Part shown: positions 25,450-34,008 of the stretch, piece after piece | Numbering within the stretch: position 1 is the stretch's first letter | Layout of the letters: every line of letters starts with the position of its first letter | Source of the DNA: Streptomyces sp. NRRL F-2580 | GTDB lineage: Bacteria; Actinomycetota; Actinomycetes; Streptomycetales; Streptomycetaceae | Assembly (NCBI RefSeq): GCF_000720115.1 | Contig: NZ_JOIR01000005.1 | Location: forward strand, 248,001-312,000 | DNA length: 64,000 nt | Direction of reading: 5' to 3' | Notes under the pieces: generated by a model | Database searches by the model: none | The model's input: only the letters and a program-made list of their open reading frames with translations | What the model was told of the DNA's origin: nothing | Translations under genes and position numbers: made by a program

Positions 25450-26178
25450 ATGCCGATCCGCGCCGTGCTGTGGGACATCGACGACACCCTCTTCGACTAC
25501 ACGGGGGCCGATGCCGCCGGACTCGCGCGGCAGCTGGAGACCGAGGAACTCGCGGACCGGTACGGCACCCCCGCGCAGGCGCTCGGGCTGTGGCGGGAGA
25601 TCACCGACCGCCACTGGGCGCGCTTCGCCGCCGGGGAGGGAACCTTCCAGGGGCAGCGGCAGGACCGGGTGCGGGAGTTCCTGGAGCGGCCCGGGATGAC
25701 CGCGGACGAGGCCGACGCCTGGTTCGACCGGTACGTCGAGCACTACAAGTCCGCCTGGACCGTCTTCCCCGACGTGGTGCCCGCACTGGACGTCCTCGCG
25801 GCCGGCTACCGGCACGGGGTGCTCTCCAACTCCTCCAGCGCCAACCAGGACCCCAAGCTGCGCCACCTCGGGCTGCGCGACCGCTTCGAGGTGCTGGTCT
25901 GCGCGGTCGAACTCGGGGTCAGCAAGCCCGAGGCGGCGGCCTTCCTCGCCGCGTGCGATGCGCTCGGGCTGCCGCCGGGGGAGGTGGCGTACGTGGGGGA
26001 CCAGCCCGAGATCGACGCGCGCGGGGCCCGTGACGCCGGGCTGCTGGCGGTCTGGATCGACCGTGACGGCGGCCGCGGGCCCGGCCCGGACGGCGCGCAC
26101 CGCATCCAGGGGCTTGACCAGCTCCCGGAGCTGCTGGCAGGGGATACCCGTTTTGGAGCACGGTCAGGCATCCGGTAA
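25450..26178 (+). CDS. HAD superfamily hydrolase
   Basis: 242 residues. HAD motif I is WDIDDTLFDYTG (D9/D11 nucleophile pair), a helical cap covers about residues 20-95, motif II is GVLSNSSSANQ, motif III lysine lies in VSKPEAAAF and motif IV is YVGDQPEIDARGARDAG. Likely a phosphatase of the 2-haloacid dehalogenase-like branch; substrate unknown. A TAGGCT hexamer at 25437-25442 lies seven bases before the ATG, so the transcript may be leaderless. Confidence 0.85.
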   Translation: MPIRAVLWDIDDTLFDYTGADAAGLARQLETEELADRYGTPAQALGLWREITDRHWARFAAGEGTFQGQRQDRVREFLERPGMTADEADAWFDRYVEHYKSAWTVFPDVVPALDVLAAGYRHGVLSNSSSANQDPKLRHLGLRDRFEVLVCAVELGVSKPEAAAFLAACDALGLPPGEVAYVGDQPEIDARGARDAGLLAVWIDRDGGRGPGPDGAHRIQGLDQLPELLAGDTRFGARSGIR

Positions 26179-26181
26179 TGT
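26153..26181 (+). promoter_or_regulatory. Predicted promoter of the tRNA array
   Basis: TTGGAG (26153-26158), 17-base spacer, TAATGT (26176-26181), fitting a primary-sigma promoter. The -10 box overlaps the HAD gene stop, and the first tRNA begins about 77 bases after the expected start point. Confidence 0.55.
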
Positions 26182-26264
26182 TCTTTCTGCGCCGCCGGAG
26201 CGGGCCGAAAGGCCGGACGGAGGCGCCACCCGAAGGAAAACCCCGCGAAGGGGTTGACTTTTGG

Positions 26265-26336
26265 TGGGGTATAGTGTAATTGGCAACACGAGGGTTTCTG
26301 GTTCCCTTATTCTAGGTTCGAGTCCTGGTACCCCAG
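26265..26336 (+). tRNA. tRNA-Gln (CUG), copy 1
   Basis: Acceptor arms TGGGGTA / TACCCCA plus discriminator G; anticodon loop TTCTGGT gives CUG; T-arm CTAGG-TTCGAGT-CCTGG. CCA is not encoded. It differs from copy 2 only at acceptor pair 5:68 (G-C here, C-G there). Confidence 0.95.
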
Positions 26337-26363
26337 CGCAGTGCAGCAGTAACGCAGTGCTTT

Positions 26364-26436
26364 GCCCCCGTTGTGTAGCGGCCTAGCACGCCGCCCTCTC
26401 AAGGCGGTAGCGCCGGTTCGAATCCGGTCGGGGGTA
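26364..26436 (+). tRNA. tRNA-Glu (CUC), copy 1
   Basis: Acceptor GCCCCCG / CGGGGGT plus A; anticodon loop CTCTCAA gives CUC; T-arm GCCGG-TTCGAAT-CCGGT. Identical to the other two tRNA-Glu copies here. CCA is not encoded. Confidence 0.95.
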
Positions 26437-26489
26437 CAGATCCTTCCCGCGAGATCTCCACCCGGACGTCTTGATGCAGGATCGCTAGG

Positions 26490-26562
26490 GCCCCCGTTGT
26501 GTAGCGGCCTAGCACGCCGCCCTCTCAAGGCGGTAGCGCCGGTTCGAATCCGGTCGGGGGTA
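26490..26562 (+). tRNA. tRNA-Glu (CUC), copy 2
   Basis: Identical cloverleaf to the copy at 26364-26436. Only three bases separate it from the next tRNA-Gln, so processing must cut a single short spacer. Confidence 0.95.
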
Positions 26563-26565
26563 CTT

Positions 26566-26637
26566 TGGGCTATAGTGTAATTGGCAACACGAGGGTTTCT
26601 GGTTCCCTTATTCTAGGTTCGAGTCCTGGTAGCCCAG
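26566..26637 (+). tRNA. tRNA-Gln (CUG), copy 2
   Basis: Acceptor TGGGCTA / TAGCCCA: relative to copy 1 both partners of one acceptor pair are exchanged, keeping pairing. Anticodon CUG; remainder identical. Confidence 0.95.
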
Positions 26638-26660
26638 CGCAGTAACAGCAGCACCAGCTA

Positions 26661-26733
26661 GCCCCCGTTGTGTAGCGGCCTAGCACGCCGCCCTCTCAAG
26701 GCGGTAGCGCCGGTTCGAATCCGGTCGGGGGTA
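26661..26733 (+). tRNA. tRNA-Glu (CUC), copy 3
   Basis: Third identical tRNA-Glu. It ends the Gln-Glu-Glu-Gln-Glu array and is followed seven bases later by a strong terminator. Confidence 0.95.
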
Positions 26734-26739
26734 CGCATC

Positions 26740-26776
26740 GAAGAGGCCCTCCGCGTTCATCGCGGAGGGCCTCTTC
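26740..26776. terminator. Terminator after the tRNA array
   Basis: Perfect 16-bp stem GAAGAGGCCCTCCGCG / CGCGGAGGGCCTCTTC with loop TTCAT. The minus-strand ndgR gene ends about 145 bases further on, so it may also serve that gene. Confidence 0.9.
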
Positions 26777-26920
26777 GCTTTGCGCCGGCGCGGGCGCGCG
26801 TACGGGGCGCGGGCGCGGGCGTGGACGCATAAGTGCGGGCCCGGAGGCGCGTGTTCGGACGTGTGCGGCGTCGTACGCGCCCCCGGGCCCGGGGGACGGA
26901 TGGGGGAGGGCCCGGAGGGC

Positions 26921-27637
26921 TCAGCCGGAGCGGCGCAGGGCCTCCGTGAGGCGTGCGGCCGCGTCGATGACGGCCTGGGCGTGCATCCGGCCCGGGTGGC
27001 GGGTCAGCCGCTCGATCGGGCCGGAGACCGACACGGAGGCCACCACGCGGTTCGACGGCCCGCGCACGGGCGCCGACACCGAGGCCACACCGGGCTCCCG
27101 CTCGCCGATCGACTGCGCCCAGCCGCGACGCCGTACGCCCGAGAGCGCCGTCGCCGTGAAGCGCGCGCCCTGCAGCCCGCGGTGGAGCCGCTCGGGCTCC
27201 TCCCAGGCCATCAGGATCTGCGCGGCCGAGCCGGCCTTCATCGGGAGCGTGGAGCCCACCGGGACGGTGTCCCGAAGGCCCGACAGCCGCTCCGCGGCCG
27301 CCACGCAGATGCGCATGTCTCCCTGACGGCGGTAGAGCTGCGCGCTCTCGCCCGTCACGTCACGGAGGTGGGTGAGTACCGGTCCCGCCGTGGCCAGCAG
27401 GCGGTCCTCGCCGGCCGCGGCGGCGAGTTCCGCCAGCCGCGGGCCGAGGATGAACCGGCCCTGCATGTCCCTCGCCACCATCCGGTGGTGTTCCAGTGCC
27501 ACGGCAAGGCGATGTGCCGTGGGTCGTGCGAGCCCTGTCGCCGCGACCAGCCCGGCGAGGGTGGCCGGACCGGACTCCAGTGCGCTCAGTACCAGAGCTG
27601 CCTTGTCGAGAACGCCGACGCCGCTAGAGTTGTCCAT
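26921..27637 (-). CDS. ndgR: IclR-family regulator NdgR
   Basis: 238 residues. N-terminal winged helix ([13 protein letters not shown], then [20 protein letters not shown], residues 8-50), C-terminal IclR effector domain ([38 protein letters not shown]). Length and position, divergent from leuC, match NdgR/AreB, which in Streptomyces controls leucine biosynthesis and other amino-acid-dependent metabolism. ATG 27637 is chosen because residues [14 protein letters not shown] are the usual N-terminus. A 21-base dyad 13 bases upstream is the likely operator, giving autoregulation plus control of leuCD. Confidence 0.92.
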   Translation of the reverse strand: MDNSSGVGVLDKAALVLSALESGPATLAGLVAATGLARPTAHRLAVALEHHRMVARDMQGRFILGPRLAELAAAAGEDRLLATAGPVLTHLRDVTGESAQLYRRQGDMRICVAAAERLSGLRDTVPVGSTLPMKAGSAAQILMAWEEPERLHRGLQGARFTATALSGVRRRGWAQSIGEREPGVASVSAPVRGPSNRVVASVSVSGPIERLTRHPGRMHAQAVIDAAARLTEALRRSG

Positions 27638-27649
27638 GAAACGATATTC

Positions 27650-27670
27650 GCGTCTCACACTGTGAAACGC
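27650..27670. promoter_or_regulatory. Probable NdgR operator between ndgR and leuC
   Basis: Arms GCGTCTCACA and TGTGAAACGC around a single C, one mismatch in ten pairs. It lies 13 bases from the ndgR start and about 150 bases from leuC, the expected place for a divergent IclR-type operator. Confidence 0.65.
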
Positions 27671-27820
27671 AAGTTCAATTTTTCCAAGAACCAGCGAGTC
27701 TGTATGTGCGGGTCCACGAACCACTGGGTCCGAGCCGTCGTCCGGGACGTGGGGTACGGGCGACAGGCGCACAAGATCTCTATGAAGCGCCGGCACAACC
27801 GGCCGGCCGGAGGGAAAGCG

Positions 27821-29245
27821 ATGGGTAGGACACTCGCGGAGAAGGTCTGGGACGACCATGTCGTCCGGCGCGCCGAAGGCGAGCCCGACCTCCTCTTCAT
27901 TGATCTGCACCTGCTGCACGAGGTGACCAGCCCGCAGGCCTTCGAGGGCCTGCGTCAGGCCGGCCGCAAGGTCCGACGCCTCGACCTCACCATCGCGACC
28001 GAGGACCACAACACCCCCACCCTCGACATCGACAAGCCGATCGCGGACCCGGTCTCCCGGGCCCAGCTGGAGACCCTGCGCAAGAACTGCGCCGAGTTCG
28101 GCGTCCGCCTGCACTCGCTGGGCGACGTCGAGCAGGGAGTCGTCCACGTGGTGGGACCGCAGCTGGGACTGACCCAGCCCGGCACCACCGTGGTCTGCGG
28201 CGACTCGCACACCTCCACGCACGGCGCCTTCGGTGCGCTCGCCTTCGGCATCGGCACGAGCCAGGTCGAGCACGTGCTGGCGACGCAGACGCTGCCGCTG
28301 GCCCGCCCGAAGACGATGGCGATCACCGTCACCGGCGCGCTGGCCGAGGGTGTCACCGCCAAGGACCTGATCCTGGCGATCATCGCCAGGATCGGCACCG
28401 GCGGCGGCCAGGGCTACATCCTGGAGTACCGCGGCGAGGCCATCGAGCAGCTCTCGATGGAAGCCCGCATGACCATCTGCAACATGTCGATCGAGGCCGG
28501 AGCCCGGGCGGGCATGATCGCCCCCGACCAGACCACCTTCGACTACCTGCAGGGCCGTGACCACGCCCCCGAGGGCGAGGACTGGGACGCGGCGGTCGCG
28601 TACTGGAAGACCCTGCGCACCGACGACGACGCGGTCTTCGACGCGGAGGTCGTCATCGACGCCACCGTGCTGTCCCCGTTCGTCACCTGGGGCACCAACC
28701 CGGGCCAGGGCGCGCCGCTGTCGGCCAACGTCCCCGACCCGGCTTCGTACGAGGACGCTTCGGAGCGCCTGGCCGCCGAAAAGGCCCTGGAGTACATGGG
28801 GTTGACCGCCGGGCAGCCGCTGCGCGACATCAAGGTCGACACCGTCTTCGTAGGTTCCTGCACCAACGGCCGCATCGAGGACCTGCGCGCCGTCGCCGGC
28901 ATCGTCGAGGGCCGCAAAGTCGCCGACGGCGTACGGATGCTGGTCGTCCCGGGCTCGGTCCGCGTCGCCCTGCAGGCGGTGGAAGAGGGCCTGGACAAGG
29001 TCTTCAAGGAGGCCGGCGCCGAATGGCGGCACGCGGGCTGCTCGATGTGTCTGGGCATGAACCCCGACCAACTGGCGCCCGGTGAGCGCTCCGCGTCCAC
29101 CTCCAACCGCAACTTCGAGGGTCGGCAGGGCAAGGGCGGGCGCACCCACCTGGTCTCCCCGCAGGTGGCCGCCGCCACCGCGGTGCTGGGCCATCTGGCC
29201 TCGCCCGCCGACCTGTCCGCCGCCGACGCGACCGCCGGAGTCTGA
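27821..29245 (+). CDS. leuC: 3-isopropylmalate dehydratase large subunit
   Basis: 474 residues. Aconitase-family subunit isomerising 2- to 3-isopropylmalate in leucine synthesis, using a [4Fe-4S] cluster. Cluster cysteines are in [13 protein letters not shown] and [27 protein letters not shown] and [16 protein letters not shown] are family signatures. ATG 27821 follows GGAGGGAAAG. leuD follows after three bases, forming the heterodimer operon. Likely regulated by NdgR through the divergent promoter. Confidence 0.97.
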   Translation: MGRTLAEKVWDDHVVRRAEGEPDLLFIDLHLLHEVTSPQAFEGLRQAGRKVRRLDLTIATEDHNTPTLDIDKPIADPVSRAQLETLRKNCAEFGVRLHSLGDVEQGVVHVVGPQLGLTQPGTTVVCGDSHTSTHGAFGALAFGIGTSQVEHVLATQTLPLARPKTMAITVTGALAEGVTAKDLILAIIARIGTGGGQGYILEYRGEAIEQLSMEARMTICNMSIEAGARAGMIAPDQTTFDYLQGRDHAPEGEDWDAAVAYWKTLRTDDDAVFDAEVVIDATVLSPFVTWGTNPGQGAPLSANVPDPASYEDASERLAAEKALEYMGLTAGQPLRDIKVDTVFVGSCTNGRIEDLRAVAGIVEGRKVADGVRMLVVPGSVRVALQAVEEGLDKVFKEAGAEWRHAGCSMCLGMNPDQLAPGERSASTSNRNFEGRQGKGGRTHLVSPQVAAATAVLGHLASPADLSAADATAGV

Positions 29246-29248
29246 ACC

Positions 29249-29842
29249 ATGGAAGCCTTCACCACCCACACCGGCCGGGCCGTCCCGCTGCGCCGCAGCA
29301 ACGTCGACACCGACCAGATCATCCCGGCCCACTGGCTGAAGAAGATCACCCGTGACGGGTTCGAGGACGGGCTCTTCGAGGCCTGGCGCAAGGACCCGGA
29401 GTTCGTCACGAACCGCCCGGAGCGCGCCGGCGCGACCGTGCTGGTCGCCGGCCCCGACTTCGGTACCGGTTCCTCGCGCGAGCACGCCGTCTGGGCCCTG
29501 CAGAACTTCGGCTTCAAGACGGTCATCTCCTCCCGCTTCGCCGACATCTTCCGCGGGAACTCGCTGAAGAACGGCCTGCTGACGGTCGTGCTCCCGCAGG
29601 AGACCGTCGAGCGGCTGTGGAAGCTGACCGAGGCGGACCCCACCGCCGAGATCACGGTCGACCTGGTCGACCGCCAGGTGCGAGCGGAGGGCGTCGTCGC
29701 GGAGTTCGAGCTCGACGACAACGCCCGCTGGCGTCTGCTGGAGGGCCTGGACGACATCTCGCTCACCCTTCAGAACGAAGCGGACATCGCCGAGTACGAA
29801 AGTGCCCGCCCGGCCTTCAAGCCGCGCACGATTCGGGCCTGA
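29249..29842 (+). CDS. leuD: 3-isopropylmalate dehydratase small subunit
   Basis: 197 residues, the swivel domain partner of LeuC. Signatures: [19 protein letters not shown] (residues 13-31), [18 protein letters not shown] and [15 protein letters not shown]. Starts three bases after leuC. A long hairpin follows about 50 bases after the stop. Confidence 0.97.
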   Translation: MEAFTTHTGRAVPLRRSNVDTDQIIPAHWLKKITRDGFEDGLFEAWRKDPEFVTNRPERAGATVLVAGPDFGTGSSREHAVWALQNFGFKTVISSRFADIFRGNSLKNGLLTVVLPQETVERLWKLTEADPTAEITVDLVDRQVRAEGVVAEFELDDNARWRLLEGLDDISLTLQNEADIAEYESARPAFKPRTIRA

Positions 29843-29892
29843 TTCCTGCCTGATCAGCGCTTATTCACCTTCGGGTGATCACATCGGCAACA

Positions 29893-29924
29893 CTGTGCCC
29901 CCCGCCTTCCGGCGGGGGGCACAG
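29893..29924 (+). terminator. Terminator after leuD
   Basis: 14-bp perfect stem CTGTGCCCCCCGCC / GGCGGGGGGCACAG with loop TTCC, followed by CCGTTTGTTG. Confidence 0.88.
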
Positions 29925-29979
29925 CCGTTTGTTGAGGCCCCGTGAGGCGACAACTCGCCCCAGATGGCACAATCTGTGC

Positions 29980-30207
29980 ATGGAACGCGACAGTCAACTC
30001 GAGCTCTACGAACTCGTCGCGGACCGGTTGAAAGAAGCACACACACGGGTGCGCTCACTGCAAGTCCCGGAGGGCGTAAGGATGGCGCTGTCCCGGAAGC
30101 TGTTGGTCGTCACGGCCGCGGCGAAGCACGATCTCGCCGATGCGGCAAGGCGCCTGGACAGGTTGATGAAGGACCTCGACGAGGGTCGATTCCCTGAAGG
30201 CGACTGA
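29980..30207 (+). CDS. Small helical protein, function unknown
   Basis: 75 residues, mostly charged amphipathic helix: ERDSQLELYELVADRLKEAH, then ALSRKLLVVTAAAKHDLADA and LDRLMKDLDEGRFP. No cysteines, signal or membrane segment. A CACAAT hexamer at 29967-29972 lies seven bases before the ATG, suggesting a leaderless message. I recall a conserved hypothetical at this place before hup in Streptomyces. Function not recognised; a nucleoid or coiled-coil role would be a guess. Confidence 0.75.
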   Translation: MERDSQLELYELVADRLKEAHTRVRSLQVPEGVRMALSRKLLVVTAAAKHDLADAARRLDRLMKDLDEGRFPEGD

Positions 30208-30270
30208 TGCGAAGGAACTCCGTAACAGCCTCCGGCGTTGCGGCACTAGGGTGATTAGCCCGTTTCGTGT

Positions 30271-30299
30271 TTGATTTGCGGTATATATCCGCCTAACGT
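30271..30299 (+). promoter_or_regulatory. Predicted hup promoter
   Basis: TTGATT (30271-30276), 17-base spacer, TAACGT (30294-30299). The spacer holds GCGG-TATATAT-CCGC, a small AT-centred dyad that could bind a regulator or the nucleoid protein itself. Confidence 0.6.
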
Positions 30300-30351
30300 G
30301 CGAAATAAGCTTGAACACATTCGTTCTGGCGAAGTCTCCGAAGGGGAAGAC

Positions 30352-31029
30352 GTGAACAAGGCGCAGCTCGTAGAAGCGATTGCCGACAAGCTGGGCGGCC
30401 GCCAGCAGGCCGCGGATGCTGTCGACGCGGTACTGGACGCGATCGTCCGCGCTACCGTCGCGGGCGACCGGGTCTCGGTCACGGGCTTCGGCTCGTTCGA
30501 GAAGGTCGACCGTCCGGCCCGTTACGCCCGCAACCCGCAGACGGGGGAGCGCGTCCGGGTCAAGAAGACCTCCGTGCCCCGATTCCGCGCCGGCCAGGGC
30601 TTCAAGGACCTGGTCAGCGGCACCAAGAAGCTGCCCAAGGGCGGCGAGGTGTCGGTGAAGAAGGCGCCCAAGGGCAGCCTCACCGGTGGCGCCTCCGCGA
30701 CGGTCAAGAAGGCCGCCGCGAAGAAGGCCACCACCGCCAAGAAGGCCGCGGCAAAGACCACGGCCGCAAAGAAGGTGACGGCGAAGAAGTCCACCCCGAC
30801 CGCCAAGAAGGCGGCGGTGAAGAGCACGCCCACGGCGAAGAAGGCCACGGCCACCGCGAAGAAGGCGACGACCGCCAAGAAGACCACGGCCACGGCGAAG
30901 AAGACGACCGCCGCCGCGAAGAAGACCGCCCCGGCGGCCAAGAAGGTCACCGCCGCGACGAAGGCGCCCGCCAAGAAGACGGCGACGCGCAAGGCCACCG
31001 CGAAGAAGACCACGGCCCGCAAGCAGTAG
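30352..31029 (+). CDS. hupS: HU-family nucleoid protein with histone H1-like tail (HupS)
   Basis: 225 residues. Residues 1-93 are a complete HU domain (NKAQLVEAIADKLGG; VTGFGSFEKVDRPARYARNP, the DNA-binding arm). From about residue 105 the protein is a Lys/Ala/Thr tail of repeated AKKAT/AKKTT units like eukaryotic linker histone H1. The domain organisation matches the second Streptomyces HU, HupS, important in sporulation nucleoid compaction. GTG 30352 follows GGGGAAGA. Monocistronic, with its own promoter and a strong terminator. Confidence 0.92.
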   Translation: MNKAQLVEAIADKLGGRQQAADAVDAVLDAIVRATVAGDRVSVTGFGSFEKVDRPARYARNPQTGERVRVKKTSVPRFRAGQGFKDLVSGTKKLPKGGEVSVKKAPKGSLTGGASATVKKAAAKKATTAKKAAAKTTAAKKVTAKKSTPTAKKAAVKSTPTAKKATATAKKATTAKKTTATAKKTTAAAKKTAPAAKKVTAATKAPAKKTATRKATAKKTTARKQ

Positions 31030-31048
31030 GGGTACGGGTCACACACGC

Positions 31049-31083
31049 CGGGCCGGCTTCCCCCTGCTGGGGAAGCCGGCCCG
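31049..31083. terminator. Bidirectional terminator between hupS and cofC
   Basis: 15-bp perfect stem CGGGCCGGCTTCCCC / GGGGAAGCCGGCCCG with loop CTGCT, between two convergent genes. Confidence 0.9.
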
Positions 31084-31134
31084 CGGTGCGTTCCGTCGCA
31101 GGTCAGACGGCCGGACGGTCACACGGCCGGACGG

Positions 31135-31938
31135 TCAGAAGGTCTGCAGCGTCACCAGGGTGATCCGCAGGCCCGCGCCCTCGCCGTCCGTCTCGATCCG
31201 CACCCGCTGCCCGGGCCGCAGCAGGCGCAGGCCGCCCGCGTCGAAGGCCGGGGCCTCGAAGGGCACCGGGGTGCCGTCGTCCAGCAGCACACTGCCGCTG
31301 CGGGTCTGGGAGTCGTACGTGTACGCGGTCGCCTGCATACCGGCACTGTATCGGGCGGTGTGACGCCCCACACCGAGGGCGAGCGCCGTCCGCAGATCCG
31401 CCGCCGTGTCCACGTCCCGGCGCACGCTGTCGACGTCCGCCAGCGCGATTTCCACCGCCCCCGAGGCCGAATGCCTGGCCCGTGACGGGCCGCCGAAGGA
31501 GGGGGCCAATTCCACGTCCGGCGCAGCGGAAAGCAAGGTCGTCCCGATTCCGGCCGCATCCGCCAGAAATGCCCGCGGAAATACCGAGGCGTTTTCGAGC
31601 ACGCGTAGCAATTCGGGGGGCCGTAGCGCCGGCAGATCGGCGTTCATCGCGGCCACCGCGGCGCCGGGGCGCCCCGACCGCACCGCCCGCGCCCCGTGGG
31701 CCAGCGCCGCGTTGAGCCCGGCCGCCGGGGCGTCCGCCACGATCCGCGCGCCCAGCCGGGACAGTTCCGCACCGGCCGCCGCGTCGTCCGTGACGACCAC
31801 CACATCCGCGACCGCCGCGCAGGCCAGGGCCCCTGCGACGGTGTCCTGCGCGAAGGCCAGCGCGAGCCCCGGACGGGAGGCGCCCACGGCCGCCGCGAGA
31901 CGGCTCTTGGCCACCGCCAGAGGCTTCAGCGGGACCAC
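31135..31938 (-). CDS. cofC: CofC/FbiD-type guanylyltransferase with C-terminal beta-barrel extension
   Basis: 267 residues. Residues 1-200 are CofC (VVPLKPLAVAKSRLAAAVG nucleotide-binding start, VVVVTDDAAAG, MNADLPALRP, GIGTTLLSAAP), the enzyme that activates 2-phospholactate or PEP with GTP in coenzyme F420 synthesis. Residues 201-267, beginning MQATAYTYDSQTRSGSVLLD and ending LRITLVTLQTF, look like a small cold-shock/OB-type barrel. No stop separates the two, so it reads as a fusion; elsewhere the barrel might be a separate gene starting at that Met. GTG 31938 is the only standard start in frame, although homologs usually begin a few residues earlier. Confidence 0.82.
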   Translation of the reverse strand: MVPLKPLAVAKSRLAAAVGASRPGLALAFAQDTVAGALACAAVADVVVVTDDAAAGAELSRLGARIVADAPAAGLNAALAHGARAVRSGRPGAAVAAMNADLPALRPPELLRVLENASVFPRAFLADAAGIGTTLLSAAPDVELAPSFGGPSRARHSASGAVEIALADVDSVRRDVDTAADLRTALALGVGRHTARYSAGMQATAYTYDSQTRSGSVLLDDGTPVPFEAPAFDAGGLRLLRPGQRVRIETDGEGAGLRITLVTLQTF

Positions 31939-32209
31939 CAGACTCCAGACGGCGTTCGTGACGGACCCCTTCCCCGCGGTGTGCTCCGGCCCAACCCCGG
32001 ACCATGGTCAGGTCACGGCCGGGTCATGTGTCGGCCCATTGTCGCCTCCGCCCGGGCGACCCGGGAGCCCGGTGGCGTGAGCGGGGCGTACGGTGTTCTC
32101 GACAGAGACCGGCCCCGGGGCGACACTTGTCCGGCCGACGAGGTGCCCAGACTCCCCAGCCGACGCTGGGAGGTACCCCCGCCCACCGGTCCAGAGGAAA
32201 GGTGTCCGA

Positions 32210-32962
32210 GTGCCCCGCCGCAGAATCGGCTTCTGGTACCGCCTGGCGGCGGTCATCGCAAAACCGCCGCTGGTAGTGCTCTTCAAGCGGGACTGGCGGG
32301 GAATGGAGCACATTCCGGCCGAGGGCGGCTTTATCACCGCTGTCAATCACAACTCGTATCTGGACCCGCTCTCCTACGCGCACTTCCAGTACAACACCGG
32401 CCGAGTGCCCCGATTGCTCGCGAAGGCCGCCCTCTTCAAGGTCCCTATTGTCGGGTCGATCCTGCGCGGCTCCGGCCAGATCCCCGTCTACCGGGAGAGC
32501 ACCAACGCCCTGGACGCATTCCGGGCCGCGGTGGACGCGATCGAGCGCGGCGAATGCGTGGCCTTTTACCCGGAAGGCACCCTGACCCGCGACCCCGACA
32601 TGTGGCCGATGGCCGGCAAGACCGGCGCCGCCCGTGTCGCACTCATCACCAAGGCGCCCGTCATTCCGGTGGCCCAGTGGGGCGCGAACCTCGCGATGCC
32701 GCCGTACGCCAAGGAGAACAAGGTCCGGCTCTTCCCGCGCAAGACCCTCCAGGTGCTCGCCGGACCGCCGGTGGACCTCTCCGCCTTCTACGACCGCGAC
32801 CCCACCCCGGACGTGCTCAAGGAGGCCACCGAGGTCATCATGGCCGCCATCACCGCGCTGCTGGAGGAGGTGCGGGGAGAGACCGCGCCCGAGCAGCCGT
32901 ACGACCATCGCAACGCCAGGGCGGAACAGCGGCGCAAGGCCGCAGGGGAGGGCAAGAAGTGA
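32210..32962 (+). CDS. plsC: Lysophospholipid acyltransferase (PlsC-like)
   Basis: 250 residues. 1-acylglycerol-3-phosphate acyltransferase family: the catalytic block NHNSYLD (NHxxxxD form) near residue 46 and substrate block FYPEGTLTRD near residue 122. The N-terminal hydrophobic segment AAVIAKPPLVVLF would sit at the membrane. It makes phosphatidic acid in phospholipid synthesis. GTG 32210 follows AGAGGAAAGG. The stop overlaps the gpsA start by four bases, linking acyl transfer with glycerol-3-phosphate supply. Confidence 0.9.
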   Translation: MPRRRIGFWYRLAAVIAKPPLVVLFKRDWRGMEHIPAEGGFITAVNHNSYLDPLSYAHFQYNTGRVPRLLAKAALFKVPIVGSILRGSGQIPVYRESTNALDAFRAAVDAIERGECVAFYPEGTLTRDPDMWPMAGKTGAARVALITKAPVIPVAQWGANLAMPPYAKENKVRLFPRKTLQVLAGPPVDLSAFYDRDPTPDVLKEATEVIMAAITALLEEVRGETAPEQPYDHRNARAEQRRKAAGEGKK

Positions 32963-33969
32963 CACGTCCCGTGAAGGCGACCGTCTTCGGAACAGGCTCC
33001 TGGGGCACGGCCTTCGCCATCGTGCTCGCCGACGCCGGATGCGAGGTGACCCTCTGGGGCCGCCGGCAGGAGGTGGTCGACGCCATCAACACCGGCCGGA
33101 CCAACCCGGACTACTTCCCCGACGTCGAACTCCCCGCGAACCTCCGGGCCACCACCGACCCGGCCGAGGCCGCCGCCGGCGCCGACTTCACCGTCCTCGC
33201 CGTCCCCTCCCAGACCCTGCGCGACAACCTCGCCGTCTGGACGCCCCTGCTGGCCCCCGACACGGTGCTCGTCTCCCTCATGAAGGGCATCGAACTCGGC
33301 ACCGCCAAGCGGATGAGCGAGGTCATCGAGGAGGTGGCCAAGGTCCCCGCCGAGCGCATCGCCGTCGTCACCGGCCCCAACCTGGCCGCCGAGATCGCCG
33401 CCCGCCAGCCCGCCGCCTCCGTCGTCGCCTGCGTGGACGAGACCGTGGCGCAGCGCCTCCAGGCCGCCTGCCACACCCCGTACTTCCGCCCGTACACGAG
33501 CACCGACGTCACCGGATGCGAGCTCGGCGGCGCCGTCAAGAACGTCATCGGCCTCGCCGTCGGCATCGCGGACGGCATGGGCCTGGGCGACAACACCAAG
33601 GGCTCGCTCATCACCCGCGGACTCGCCGAAGCCACCCGGCTGGGCGTCGCGATGGGCGCCGACCCGCTCACCTTCTCCGGCCTCGCGGGCCTCGGCGACC
33701 TGGTCGCCACCTGCTCCTCGCCGCTCTCCCGGAACCACACCTTCGGCACCAACCTCGGCCGCGGGATGACCCTGGAGGAGACCATCGCGGTCACCAAGCA
33801 GACCGCCGAGGGCGTCAAGTCCTGTCAGTCGGTGGCCGATCTGGCCCGCCGCCACGGGGTCGACATGCCCATCACCGACACCGTGGTGGACATCGTCCAC
33901 CACGGCAAGCCGACCCTGGTCGCGCTGAAGGAACTGATGAGCCGCAGCGCCAAACCGGAACGTCGCTGA
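32959..33969 (+). CDS. gpsA: Glycerol-3-phosphate dehydrogenase (NAD(P)+)
   Basis: 336 residues. Reduces dihydroxyacetone phosphate to glycerol-3-phosphate for phospholipids. Rossmann motif VFGTGSWGTAFA (residues 9-20), then VLAVPSQTLRDNL, GPNLAAEIA, the catalytic-lysine segment GCELGGAVKNVIGLAVGIADG and GLAGLGDLVATCSS. The GTG start overlaps plsC by GTGA. Part of the plsC-gpsA-ddl cluster. Confidence 0.96.
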   Translation: MTRPVKATVFGTGSWGTAFAIVLADAGCEVTLWGRRQEVVDAINTGRTNPDYFPDVELPANLRATTDPAEAAAGADFTVLAVPSQTLRDNLAVWTPLLAPDTVLVSLMKGIELGTAKRMSEVIEEVAKVPAERIAVVTGPNLAAEIAARQPAASVVACVDETVAQRLQAACHTPYFRPYTSTDVTGCELGGAVKNVIGLAVGIADGMGLGDNTKGSLITRGLAEATRLGVAMGADPLTFSGLAGLGDLVATCSSPLSRNHTFGTNLGRGMTLEETIAVTKQTAEGVKSCQSVADLARRHGVDMPITDTVVDIVHHGKPTLVALKELMSRSAKPERR

Positions 33970-34008
33970 CTCCATTCCGGACGCATGAGCGGGTACTCTC
34001 GTGGCGAT

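Noticed and set aside
26265..26733. tRNA array as an integration site for a mobile element
   Set aside because: No integrase, direct repeat of a tRNA 3' end or foreign-looking DNA follows; the next genes are ndgR and leuCD.
30664..31029. Repetitive AAG/GCC-rich stretch as a possible satellite or CRISPR-like repeat
   Set aside because: It codes the Lys/Ala/Thr H1-like tail of HupS in frame, with irregular unit length.
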